Assembly (NCBI GenBank): GCA_019636445.1
Contig: JAHBXO010000010.1
Location: 62,001 to 126,000 of the forward strand
DNA: 64,000 nucleotides
Reading direction: 5' to 3'
DNA from: Gemmataceae bacterium
GTDB lineage: Bacteria > Planctomycetota > Planctomycetia > Gemmatales > Gemmataceae
In this document: piece by piece, positions 16,515-24,995 of the stretch
How the letters are laid out: each line of letters begins with the position of its first letter
Position numbering within the stretch: position 1 is the stretch's first letter
Translations under genes and position numbers: made by a program
The notes under the pieces: model-generated
What the model was told of the DNA's origin: nothing
The model's input: only the letters and a program-made list of their open reading frames with translations
The model's database searches: none

Positions 16515-17702
16515 GTGCTCCCCGATACTCCCGGCAAGCCGACGCCCGTCACCGGTGCCACCCTCGACGAGCGGATCGCCAACGCGAAGAAACAGCTCGA
16601 CGCGCACTTCGTCGAGACCGTGCGCTGGCACTTCAACCCCGAGACCGGCACGCCGTTCTGGCTCGAGAAGGCCAAGACCTTCGACTTCAACCCGCTCACC
16701 GACGTGAAGTCGTTCGACGACATCAAGCGATTCCCGATCTTCGAGGATGAATGGCTGCGCGGCGGCCCCGTGCGGAAGTGGGTGCCGAAGGCGTACGCGA
16801 ATCGCGGCGTCTACGTCTTCGAGACCGGCGGCACCACCGGCCTGCCGAAGAGCCGCATCGTCATCGACGACTTCAAGATCGACTACGAGATGATGTCCGA
16901 CACCCTGCCGGACCAGTACTTCCCGCGCGGCTCCAACTGGCTGATGCTCGGCCCGTCCGGCCCTCGCCGGCTCCGCCTCGCCATCGAACACCTCGCGCAA
17001 TACCGTGGCGGCATCTGCTTCTCGCTGGACCTCGATCCGCGCTGGGTCGTGAAGTGCATCAAGGACCGCAAGATCGCCGAGGCGAACGCCTACAAGGAAC
17101 ACTGCATCGACCAGGCGCTGACGATCCTCGCCGGCGGCCACGAGATCAAGTGCATGTTCACGACGCCGAAGCTGCTCGCCGCGCTCGACGAGGCGCTCCG
17201 CAACGGCAAGCTCGAAGACAAGTACCGCTCGCTCGGCAAGGCGATCCCGTCCGGCGGGCTTCGCTCGATCAAGGCCACCGGCATCACCGGGATCTTCTCC
17301 GGCGGAACCGAGTTCACTCCACAGTTCACGCGCGAAGCCTACGAGGAGATGCTCGACAACGGCGAAGTGTACATGACGCCGACCTACGGCAACACGCTGA
17401 TGGGCCTCGCGTGCTCGAAGCCGATCGGGCCGGAGGACGGCTTCAAGATCACCTACTACGCCCCGCAACCCCGCGCGGTGGCACAAGTCGTGAATCCCAA
17501 GAACTACGACGAGATCGTGCCGTACGGCGGCACCGGCCGGGTGCTGCTGACGACGCTGACGAAGGAGTTCTTCGTACCGCGCTTCCCGGAGCGGGACGAG
17601 GGCGAGCGCGAGCCGCCGTACGAGAAGTACCCGTGGGATGGCGTGAGCGGCGTGCGCCCGTTCTCGGAGATCGCGGGTTCGACGGTGGTCGGGGTATACT
17701 GA
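16515..17702 (+). CDS. Adenylate-forming enzyme, PaaK/LuxE-like
   Basis: A 395-residue protein. GTG 16515 is preferred because AAGGA lies eight bases upstream; a TTG at 16488 is also in frame. It contains the phosphate loop FETGGTTGLPKSR (near residue 108) and a TPTYGNTLMG segment where the aromatic-G-T adenylation motif lies. The C-terminal subdomain is short. The sequence is more divergent than the ligase at 10923 and in proportions recalls LuxE-type acyl-activating enzymes, which hand an acyl group to a reductase. Given the downstream aldehyde and alcohol dehydrogenases this is suggestive, but the family assignment below the adenylation superfamily is uncertain. Confidence 0.7.
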   Translation: MLPDTPGKPTPVTGATLDERIANAKKQLDAHFVETVRWHFNPETGTPFWLEKAKTFDFNPLTDVKSFDDIKRFPIFEDEWLRGGPVRKWVPKAYANRGVYVFETGGTTGLPKSRIVIDDFKIDYEMMSDTLPDQYFPRGSNWLMLGPSGPRRLRLAIEHLAQYRGGICFSLDLDPRWVVKCIKDRKIAEANAYKEHCIDQALTILAGGHEIKCMFTTPKLLAALDEALRNGKLEDKYRSLGKAIPSGGLRSIKATGITGIFSGGTEFTPQFTREAYEEMLDNGEVYMTPTYGNTLMGLACSKPIGPEDGFKITYYAPQPRAVAQVVNPKNYDEIVPYGGTGRVLLTTLTKEFFVPRFPERDEGEREPPYEKYPWDGVSGVRPFSEIAGSTVVGVY

Positions 17703-17717
17703 GGCGGGGGTGTTCCG

Positions 17718-18524
17718 ATGCCGTCGCCGTTCCCGGGCATGGACCCGTACTTGGAGGACCCGGCCTTCTGGCCGGGCTTTCACGCGCGCCTGATCGTCTC
17801 GATCAGTTCGCACCTGAACCGCGTGCTGCCGAAGGGTCTTTACGTCGATATCGAAGAACACCTCTGGCTGCGCGACGAGGACGAGACGGACGAACATCCG
17901 TTGTTGGTCGGCCGGGCCGATGTCACCGTCAACGAATCGCGTCGAACCGGATCGGCCTCCTCGAAACATCGCTCCGGCCTGACCCTGAAAGTGCCGACGG
18001 CCAATGTGACGGTCACACAGTTGCCGCCCCGAAAGATGCGCTATTTGAAGGTCGTCGATAGCGCCAAGGACCGCGTGATTACAGCGATCGAATTGCTCTC
18101 GCCCGCCAACAAGAACCGCTCGCAACATTACGACGTCTACGTCGCCAAGCGCGAGGAATACCTGGCGGGCAATACGAGCCTCGTCGAGATCGATCTGCTT
18201 CGCGCCGGCGTACGCCCGCCGATGTTCACCGACACGCCACCGGTGGACGACTACTATCTGTTCGTTTGTGCCGCCGACCGGTTTCCGCGCGCGTCGATCT
18301 GGGCGTTCGGGGTCCGCGACCGGATTCCGAATCTCGAAGTCCCCTTGCGACCGCGCGAGCCGTCTGCCGTTCTCGATTTGAATGGTATGGTTCACGCGAC
18401 CTACGACGAAAATCGATACAGCGAACGTATTGAGTATTCAAAACAACCCAAACCTCCGTTTCGCGGCGGCGCAAAGGAGTGGGTGGACCGTCGATTGACC
18501 CGCCATCGGAAAGAGCATCCATGA
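17718..18524 (+). CDS. DUF4058 family protein
   Basis: A 268-residue protein with the family's hallmark N-terminus MPSPFPGMDPYLEDP and later segments RYLKVVDS, VITAIELLSPANK and EIDLLRAG. DUF4058 proteins are frequent in planctomycetes and cyanobacteria; the VxAIELLSPxNK region resembles a nuclease-like core but no activity is known. The gene starts 16 bp after the LuxE-like gene, and its TGA overlaps the ATG of the aldehyde dehydrogenase gene, so it is embedded in the cluster rather than a chance neighbour. Confidence 0.85.
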   Translation: MPSPFPGMDPYLEDPAFWPGFHARLIVSISSHLNRVLPKGLYVDIEEHLWLRDEDETDEHPLLVGRADVTVNESRRTGSASSKHRSGLTLKVPTANVTVTQLPPRKMRYLKVVDSAKDRVITAIELLSPANKNRSQHYDVYVAKREEYLAGNTSLVEIDLLRAGVRPPMFTDTPPVDDYYLFVCAADRFPRASIWAFGVRDRIPNLEVPLRPREPSAVLDLNGMVHATYDENRYSERIEYSKQPKPPFRGGAKEWVDRRLTRHRKEHP

Positions 18525-19960
18525 TCCGCATTCCCGCCCTGCGCTTCGGCAAGCCGTACACGAGCCTCGACAAGGCCACGCTGATCCACCACGCCACCGG
18601 CGAACCGGTCGCGGAGGTCAGCCAGGTCACGGGTAGCCAGATCGCCCGTGATGTTGGTACCTGCGCCCGCGCCCGCAAGGACCTCGCCGCCATCCCGATC
18701 AAGGACATCCTCGCCATCTACAAGAAGGCGGCGGATTACTTCCTCAACGGTACGCTCCCCTGCGGCGACGCCGAGCTGACGTTCGCCGACTACGTCCGCA
18801 ACCTCTCCGCGACCACCGGCTCGCCGATGGTCTTCTGCGATCGGAACGCCCGCAAGGTGCACTACGTCCTCGCGAACATCGAGGAAGTCATCGGCGGGCT
18901 GACGCGCGGGCTGGACGTGGAGGCGCTCGATCGCGGCTACACGCTGAAGAACGGCCGGATGCAAGCGTTCTACCCGACGACGGACGTCTTCGGGGCGGTA
19001 CTGCCGTCGAACTCGCCCGGCGTGCACTCCCTTTGGGTGCCGACGCTCGCGTTCAAGATCCCCTTGTTGTTGAAGCCCGGCCGCGAGGAGCCGTGGACGC
19101 CGTACCGTGTCATCCAGGCGTTCCTGATGGCCGGCATGCCCGCACACGTCATGGCGTTCCTCCCCGCCGACCACGCCGGCGCCTCCGACATCCTCCGCCT
19201 CTGCGGCCGCAGCATGGCGTTCGGCGACGACCGCACCATGGCACCCTACAAGAACGACCACCGCGTCGAGATCCACGGCACCGGCTACAGCAAGATCATC
19301 CTCGGCGAGGATGAGGCCGACAATTGGGAGAAGCACATCGACCTGTTCGTCGAGGCGATCGCCGCCAACGGCGGGCGCGCCTGCGTGAACGCCTCCGCCA
19401 TCTGGACGCCGCGTCACGGCGACAAGATCGCGAAGGCGATCGCCGAGCGCTTCGCCAAGATGAAGCCCCGCGCGTGGGACGACCCCGCCTGCGAAATCAG
19501 CGGCTTCGCCAAGCCCGAAGTCGCCGAGGCGATCAACAAACTCATCGACGAATCGCTGAAGACGCCCGGTGCCGTGGACGTGACGGACGCGGTGCGGGGC
19601 ACGCCGCGGCTCGTGAAGGAAGGCCGGGTGGCGTACCTCCTGCCCACGGTGGTGCGCTGCGAGACGCCCGAGCATCCGCTCGCCAACAAGGAGTTCCTCT
19701 TCCCGTACGCGAGCGTCATCGAGTGCCCGCAAGCGGACGTGCTCAAGCGGATCGGCTACACGCTGGCGGCGAGCGTGATCACGAACGACGCCGGCTTCAT
19801 CGCCGAGGCGATGGCGTGCCCGACGATCGAGCGGCTCAACATTGGGGCGTTGCCAACGAATCGGCTGACCTGGGACCAGCCGCACGAAGGCAATCTCTTC
19901 ACCCACCTCTACAAACAACGCGCCCTGCAATTAGCCGATGGCCACACTGCCCACGTTTGA
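18521..19960 (+). CDS. Aldehyde dehydrogenase superfamily enzyme, possibly acyl-CoA/acyl reductase
   Basis: A 479-residue ALDH-fold protein from the ATG at 18521, which overlaps the previous stop (ATGA). Visible motifs are the cofactor/substrate strand FGAVLPSNSPGVHSLWVP (near 150), a VEIHGTGYSK segment in the position of the usual ELGGK loop, and the catalytic Cys in NGGRACVNAS (near 289). The altered ELGGK loop is more like CoA- or acyl-dependent reductases than classical aldehyde oxidases, but this is a judgement from motifs. It would interconvert an aldehyde with an acid or acyl thioester. Its end overlaps the alcohol dehydrogenase gene by 23 bp. Confidence 0.85.
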   Translation: MIRIPALRFGKPYTSLDKATLIHHATGEPVAEVSQVTGSQIARDVGTCARARKDLAAIPIKDILAIYKKAADYFLNGTLPCGDAELTFADYVRNLSATTGSPMVFCDRNARKVHYVLANIEEVIGGLTRGLDVEALDRGYTLKNGRMQAFYPTTDVFGAVLPSNSPGVHSLWVPTLAFKIPLLLKPGREEPWTPYRVIQAFLMAGMPAHVMAFLPADHAGASDILRLCGRSMAFGDDRTMAPYKNDHRVEIHGTGYSKIILGEDEADNWEKHIDLFVEAIAANGGRACVNASAIWTPRHGDKIAKAIAERFAKMKPRAWDDPACEISGFAKPEVAEAINKLIDESLKTPGAVDVTDAVRGTPRLVKEGRVAYLLPTVVRCETPEHPLANKEFLFPYASVIECPQADVLKRIGYTLAASVITNDAGFIAEAMACPTIERLNIGALPTNRLTWDQPHEGNLFTHLYKQRALQLADGHTAHV

Positions 19961-21059
19961 CCTGCAGCCGCTCGGGCGCGTCGTGTGCGAGGCCGGGGCG
20001 CTCGAGCGACTCGGCGAACTCGCCCGTTCGCTCGGGGGTTCGCGCGCCTTGCTCGTGACCGACCCCGGCCTCGAACAGGCCGGTCACCCGCAGCGCGCCG
20101 CCGAGTCGTTGCGCAAAGCCGGCTATGCCGTCACTATTTTCGACCGCGTCAAGGAGAACCCCACCGAAACGGAAGTGGCCGACGGTGTCGCCGTCGCGAA
20201 GGCCGCGGCCATCGACCTCATCGTCGCCGTCGGGGGCGGGTCCAGCATGGACTGCGCCAAGGGGATCAACTTCCTCTACACCAATGGCGGCCGCATGGCC
20301 GACTACAAGGGGCACGACAAGGCCACCAAGCCGATGCTCCCGTCCATCGGAGTACCGACCACGTCCGGCACCGGCAGCGAAGCGCAAAGCTACGCCCTCA
20401 TCACCGACGCCTCGTCGCACATGAAGATGGCCTGCGGCGACAAGAAGGCCGCCTTCCGTATCTCCATCCTCGATCCCGTCGTCACGCTCTCGCAGCCGCG
20501 CTCCGTCACGGCTATCACGGGCATCGACGCCGTCGCGCACGCCGTCGAATCGCTCGTCTGCACCAAGGCGAACCCGGTGTCGCGGCTCTACTCGCTCGCC
20601 GCCTGGCGGCACCTCGAACCGAACTTCGAGACGGTCCTGCGGGAACCGGAAAACCTCCCCGCCCGTGCCGCCATGCAGATCGGTTCGCACTTCGCCGGCA
20701 TGGCCATCGAGGCCGCGATGCTCGGCGTCTGCCACAGCTGCGCCAACCCCCTCACGGCCCACTACGGCATCACCCACGGCACCGCCATCGGTTTGATGCT
20801 CCCCCACGTTGTGCGGTACAATGCACCGGCCTGCGAAGGGTGGTACCGCGAGCTGGCCGGCGACGCCGAGAGCCTGGCAAACCGGGTGGGCGATCTCGTC
20901 GCGGCCGCCGGCCTCCCGACCCGCCTGCGGGACGCGAACGTGGACGAAGGCCTCCTGCCCCTGCTCGCCCACGAGGCGAACCAGCAATGGACCGCCCGCT
21001 TCAACCCCCGCCCCGTGGACGAAGCGGCGATTCTTGACATCTATCGGAACGCGTGGTGA
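19938..21059 (+). CDS. Iron-containing (type III) alcohol dehydrogenase
   Basis: A 373-residue protein of the Fe-ADH family. The NAD-binding signature GGGSSMDCAK lies near 98. Metal ligands are Asp196 and His200 in GIDAVAHAVE and two histidines in the CHSCANPLTAHYGITHG stretch (about 265-280). These enzymes reduce aldehydes to alcohols with NAD(P)H or run in reverse. It overlaps the aldehyde dehydrogenase gene by 23 bp, so the two products almost certainly act in sequence on the same aldehyde. The next propeller gene follows after 16 bp. Confidence 0.93.
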   Translation: MATLPTFDLQPLGRVVCEAGALERLGELARSLGGSRALLVTDPGLEQAGHPQRAAESLRKAGYAVTIFDRVKENPTETEVADGVAVAKAAAIDLIVAVGGGSSMDCAKGINFLYTNGGRMADYKGHDKATKPMLPSIGVPTTSGTGSEAQSYALITDASSHMKMACGDKKAAFRISILDPVVTLSQPRSVTAITGIDAVAHAVESLVCTKANPVSRLYSLAAWRHLEPNFETVLREPENLPARAAMQIGSHFAGMAIEAAMLGVCHSCANPLTAHYGITHGTAIGLMLPHVVRYNAPACEGWYRELAGDAESLANRVGDLVAAAGLPTRLRDANVDEGLLPLLAHEANQQWTARFNPRPVDEAAILDIYRNAW

Positions 21060-21075
21060 TTCAGAGGGTGTTCAG

Positions 21076-22176
21076 ATGAACCGACGCTCGTTTACCGCTC
21101 TCGCTTTGTTCGGCTTGCCGGGCCTGCTTCACGCCGATTGGACCGTCTTCCGCGGCAGCCCCGAAGGCACCGGCGTCGCCACGGCCAAGCTGCCCGACCA
21201 GCTCGCCGAACGCTGGACCTTTAAGACCGGCAACGCCATCGAAGGCACGCCTGTCGTAGCCGATGGCGTCGTCTACATCGGCTCCGCCGACAAGCACTGC
21301 TACGCCCTCGACCTCAAGACCGGCCAGCAGAAGTGGAAGGTCTCCCTCGGCTCTGCGGTGCTCGCTTCGCCGGCGCTCCGAAAGGACCGCCTCTACGTCG
21401 GCACCGTCGACGGCAAGCTCTACTGCCTCAACATCGCCGACGGCTCCAAGGTCTGGTTCTTCGATGTCGAGGGCGGCGCCCTCAAGTCCGGCGTCAACTT
21501 CCACGGCGAGAACGTCCTCCTCGGCTCGCGCGACATTCCGCTCTACTGCATCGGACCTGACGGCAAAAAGGTCTGGGAGTTCCCCATCGACGGCGGCTCG
21601 AACGGCACGCCCACCGTCGTCGGCGACCGCACCTTCGTCGCCGGCTGCGACAGCGTCTTTCACATCCTCGACGCCAAGACCGGCAAGGAGATCGCGAACC
21701 TGAACATCGACGACCAGGCTGCCGCGACGACGGCCGTGTTCGGCGAGCGCGCCTACTTCGGCACGATGGGCAAATCGCAGATGCTCGCCATCGACCTGAA
21801 GGCGGTCAAGCGGCTCTGGACCTTCGAGGCCGAACGCCGGCAGCAGCCCTTCTATTCCTCCGCTGCCGTCACCGAGAAACTCGTGATCGTCGGCAGCCAG
21901 GACAAGCGGCTCTACGGCATCGATCGCGAAACCGGCAAGGAGAAATGGAACTTCGTGACCGATGGGCAGGTCGACGGCTCGCCCGTGGTGGTCGGGGAGC
22001 GCATCTATGTCGGCTGCCTGTCGAACGACGGGAACTTCTACGTGTTGGACCTGAAAGGGAAGAAGATCCAGGAACTGAATCTCGACAGCGCCGTGACCGG
22101 CTCGCCGGCCGTGGGGCCGGATTGCATCCTCGTCGGCACGGACAAGGGGACGCTGTATTGCCTCGGGGTGAAGTGA
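21076..22176 (+). CDS. PQQ-like beta-propeller protein, secreted (fourth of the cluster)
   Basis: A 366-residue protein from the ATG at 21076. A signal peptide (MNRRSFTALALFGLPGLLHA, with a twin-arginine-like NRRSF start that may suggest Tat export) precedes DWTVFRGSPEG. About seven short blades follow with the repeating pattern DGVVYIGSADKHCYALDLKTG, DRLYVGTVDGKLYCLN, ERIYVGCLSNDGNFYVLDL. It is compact and close to BamB in size. It lies 16 bp behind the alcohol dehydrogenase gene and is therefore part of the same transcript. Confidence 0.88.
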   Translation: MNRRSFTALALFGLPGLLHADWTVFRGSPEGTGVATAKLPDQLAERWTFKTGNAIEGTPVVADGVVYIGSADKHCYALDLKTGQQKWKVSLGSAVLASPALRKDRLYVGTVDGKLYCLNIADGSKVWFFDVEGGALKSGVNFHGENVLLGSRDIPLYCIGPDGKKVWEFPIDGGSNGTPTVVGDRTFVAGCDSVFHILDAKTGKEIANLNIDDQAAATTAVFGERAYFGTMGKSQMLAIDLKAVKRLWTFEAERRQQPFYSSAAVTEKLVIVGSQDKRLYGIDRETGKEKWNFVTDGQVDGSPVVVGERIYVGCLSNDGNFYVLDLKGKKIQELNLDSAVTGSPAVGPDCILVGTDKGTLYCLGVK

Positions 22177-22295
22177 CGTTGCCTGAAATGTTCGCGATTC
22201 GTGTGGAATGTTGCGGCACCGATCGTTAAGATACTAGCTCTCTCCCATTCCCAAGAGGCTGATCGACGACTTCCTCTCCCGGAAGTGGATGATCG

Positions 22296-23360
22296 ATGCC
22301 AGAGAAAGAGTCATTGGTGCCGCCGTTCCCGGATATCATCGGGAACGCGCCGGCCATGCAGGACGTGTATCGCCTCGTCCGGCTCGCGGCGCCACGCACC
22401 GCCACCGTCCTCCTCATCGGCGAAACCGGCACCGGCAAGGAAGTGATCGCCAAAGCGGTCCACAAGCTCAGCCGCCGCGCCGACGGGCCATACATCCGCG
22501 TCAACTGCGGCGCGCTCCACGAAAACCTGCTTGAGAGCGAACTCTTCGGCCACGTGAAGGGCGCGTTCACCGGCGCCATCGAGAACAAGACCGGCCGCTT
22601 CGAGGCCGCGCATCTCGGCACGATCTTTCTCGACGAAATCAACAGCATGTCGCCGAAGCTGCAGGTGAAGCTGCTGCGCGTGCTCCAGGAGCGCGAGTTC
22701 GAGCGAGTCGGCGAGAGCAAGACCATCCGCGTCGACGTGCGCGTGATCGCGGCGACGAACTCGTCGCTGGAAGAGCTGGTCGAGCAGGGGCACTTCCGCG
22801 AGGACCTGTACTACCGGCTGAACGTGGTACCGGTGCTGCTGCCGGCGCTGCGGGACCGTCGCGAGGATATCGAACCGCTGGCTCGCTTCTTCGCGAAGCG
22901 GTACGCGGAGGCGAACCGGACGCCGGTGCCGGAGTTGCGCGCCGACGTGATCGCGGCGCTCAAGGCGCACGACTGGCCGGGGAACGTCCGCGAGCTGGAG
23001 AACGCCGTCGAGCGCCTGATCGTGCTCTCGGACAACGGCAACCTGGCGGTGGAGCACCTGCGGTTGGACCGCCCGCGCACGGTGCTGCGGAGCGCGAAGG
23101 GGACGGCCGGGCTGGACGTCGCGTCCTTGATCCGCTCGCTGGCGAAGGCGGGGCTGCACGCGCCGCTGCCGCAAGGGACGAAGCTCTACGATTTCCTCGT
23201 TGGCGGCCTCGAGCGCGAACTGATCAACCAGATGATGCGCCAGTGCGGCAACGTGAAGATCACCGCCGCCGACCGGCTGGGGATCAACCGGAACACGCTG
23301 CACAAGAAGCTCGAGGAGTACGAGCGAGCCGACGCCCCCCCGCCGGAGCCGGAGGGCTGA
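22296..23360 (+). CDS. Sigma-54-dependent transcriptional activator without a sensory domain
   Basis: A 354-residue AAA+ enhancer-binding protein. Walker A is GETGTGKE (42-49), the sigma-54-contacting GAFTGA loop is at 89-94, Walker B is IFLDEIN (near 111), and the R-finger region is RVIAATN followed by [12 protein letters not shown] Fis-type helix-turn-helix ([21 protein letters not shown]) occupies about 323-345. Only about 12 residues precede the AAA+ domain, so there is no receiver or PAS input and control must act otherwise. It follows the propeller cluster after 119 bp on the same strand and is a candidate regulator of it. Confidence 0.92.
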   Translation: MPEKESLVPPFPDIIGNAPAMQDVYRLVRLAAPRTATVLLIGETGTGKEVIAKAVHKLSRRADGPYIRVNCGALHENLLESELFGHVKGAFTGAIENKTGRFEAAHLGTIFLDEINSMSPKLQVKLLRVLQEREFERVGESKTIRVDVRVIAATNSSLEELVEQGHFREDLYYRLNVVPVLLPALRDRREDIEPLARFFAKRYAEANRTPVPELRADVIAALKAHDWPGNVRELENAVERLIVLSDNGNLAVEHLRLDRPRTVLRSAKGTAGLDVASLIRSLAKAGLHAPLPQGTKLYDFLVGGLERELINQMMRQCGNVKITAADRLGINRNTLHKKLEEYERADAPPPEPEG

Positions 23361-23393
23361 CCTCGGCTACAATAGGGGCACCCCGTCGCCAGG

Positions 23394-24707
23394 ATGCGCG
23401 CGATGCCCGACGAACCGCTCCCCGAAAAGGTCCGTACCTTCCCGCAGTCGCCGGGCGTCTACCTCATGAAGGACGCCGCCGGCACGGTCATCTACGTCGG
23501 CAAGGCCAAGAACCTTCGCAGCCGCGCCGGCAGCTACTTCCTCAAGGAAGCCGCCGAGAACCTGCGCACCGCCGAACTGGTCAAGCAGATCCGCGATGTC
23601 GACTACATCCCGACCGAGACGGAAGTCGACGCGCTCCTGAAAGAGAATCGGCTCATCAAGGATATCCGTCCGAAGTTCAACAAAGACCTGAAGGACGGCA
23701 AGTCGTACCCGTACCTGCAAATCCGCGTCCGCGAGGAGTTCCCGCGCGTGGAGGTGACGCGCACGCCCCGCCGCGCCGGCGTGCGGCTCTACGGCCCCTT
23801 CACGAGTGCCACGAACCTGCGCGCCGCCGTGAACGTCCTCCAGCGCGTCCTTCAGTTCCGCACCTGTACGCTGCCGATCAAATCCAGCGAAGACCGCTGG
23901 CGCTGGTTCCGCCCGTGTCTGCTGCACAGCATCCGGCAATGCACCGCCCCGTGCGGCTTCCGCGTCGGCCGCGACGACTACCGCAAGCAGATCAAGAAGC
24001 TCATCCTCATCCTCGAAGGAAAGAAGGGCAAACTCCTCCGCCGGATGACGCGCGAGATGACGGACGCCAGCGCGGCGCTGCAGTTCGAGAAGGCCGCGCG
24101 CATCCGCGACGAGATCGCCGCACTCGAGACACTCGACCTGCGGGGCGACGCGAAGAACGACGACCAGCCGGAGGTCTTCCCGCTCGACCCGAAGAAGGGC
24201 CTGAAGGGCCTGCGGAAGGTGCTGGGCCTGGCGAAGACGCCGCGATCCATCGAAGGCTTCGACATCGCGCACCTCTCCGGTCAGGAGACGGTCGCATCCC
24301 TCGTGTCGTTCCTCGACGGCCTCCCGTTCAAGGACTACTATCGCCGCTACAAAATCAAGACCGTCGAGGGCGTCGACGACTTCGCATCCATGCGCGAGGT
24401 GGTGTTCCGCCGCTTCAAGCGGCTGCACGACGAGGAATCGGTCTTCCCGGACATCCTGCTCATCGACGGCGGGAAGGGGCAATTGAACGCCGCGCTGGAT
24501 GCCTTCCGCGCCCTCGGCATCGAACCGCCGACGCTGCTCTCGCTGGCGAAGCAGGAGGAGGAGATCTTCCGCCCCGGCGCGGCCGAGTCGATCAAGCTCA
24601 GCCGGCACTCCGCGGCGCTGCGCCTGCTCCAGTACGTCCGCGACGAGGCGCACCGCTTCGCCCAGCACTATCACCACACGCTTCGCAAGAAAAAGCTGAC
24701 GGAATAA
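23394..24707 (+). CDS. uvrC: UvrC-like excinuclease subunit, short form
   Basis: A 437-residue protein (or 434 from ATG 23403). It has the GIY-YIG nuclease domain (GVYLMKDAAGTVIYVGKAKN, about 21-40), a UVR motif (about 213-246) and the RNase H-like nuclease with its acidic residues (GFDIAHLSG near 288; LLIDGGKGQL near 355) and DEAHRFA (near 417). Typical UvrC is about 600 residues. Here the spacer between UVR and the nuclease is shortened, and the C-terminal tandem helix-hairpin-helix domain is absent; the protein ends 20 residues after DEAHRF. It still has both catalytic halves and may be a lineage-specific form of UvrC or a Cho-like partner. Confidence 0.88.
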   Translation: MRAMPDEPLPEKVRTFPQSPGVYLMKDAAGTVIYVGKAKNLRSRAGSYFLKEAAENLRTAELVKQIRDVDYIPTETEVDALLKENRLIKDIRPKFNKDLKDGKSYPYLQIRVREEFPRVEVTRTPRRAGVRLYGPFTSATNLRAAVNVLQRVLQFRTCTLPIKSSEDRWRWFRPCLLHSIRQCTAPCGFRVGRDDYRKQIKKLILILEGKKGKLLRRMTREMTDASAALQFEKAARIRDEIAALETLDLRGDAKNDDQPEVFPLDPKKGLKGLRKVLGLAKTPRSIEGFDIAHLSGQETVASLVSFLDGLPFKDYYRRYKIKTVEGVDDFASMREVVFRRFKRLHDEESVFPDILLIDGGKGQLNAALDAFRALGIEPPTLLSLAKQEEEIFRPGAAESIKLSRHSAALRLLQYVRDEAHRFAQHYHHTLRKKKLTE

Positions 24708-24719
24708 CCGGGTTCGTGA

Positions 24720-24802
24720 TTCCGCCGCCACCGCGCCACCCTCCGGCGGAAAGACACCCGATTTCCGGAAGCGCCATAGCCCGATAACGACTTACGTCGA
24801 TT
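24720..24802. promoter_or_regulatory. 83-bp conserved upstream element, copy A
   Basis: This block matches 49132-49214 without gaps at about 89% identity (roughly nine differences). It contains an 8-bp inverted repeat TTCCGCCG/CGGCGGAA (24720-24727 and 24744-24751) and a TTCCGGAA palindrome near 24764. It lies about 190 bp upstream of the kinase start at 24996; copy B lies 190 bp upstream of the kinase start at 49405. A shared regulatory site or a dispersed repeat are both possible. Confidence 0.65.
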
Positions 24803-24995
24803 GTGCCCCGGCAACCGAACCCGCCGGATGGCGCGGTTTCATCCGGAGCATCAACTCCCGGATGTCACGCCGAAACCCTCTCGCCCGATCCGTTATGACC
24901 CGAATCGGGTAGCAATCGTCGACCAATCCGAGGAAAATCGACAGGTATTCAGCTCTCCACCGTATCGGATGGTGGAAACCGAGCGGGAGCCTGCC

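Noticed and set aside
16515..21059. A bacterial microcompartment locus, suggested by the aldehyde and alcohol dehydrogenases
   Set aside because: No shell protein (BMC or BMV/EutN type) is encoded anywhere in the window, and the ALDH start carries no obvious encapsulation peptide.
9596..22176. True quinoprotein (PQQ-dependent) dehydrogenases
   Set aside because: The propellers match the PQQ-like repeat superfamily only; no vicinal Cys pair or catalytic Asp motif of methanol/ethanol dehydrogenases was found, and pqq biosynthesis genes are absent.
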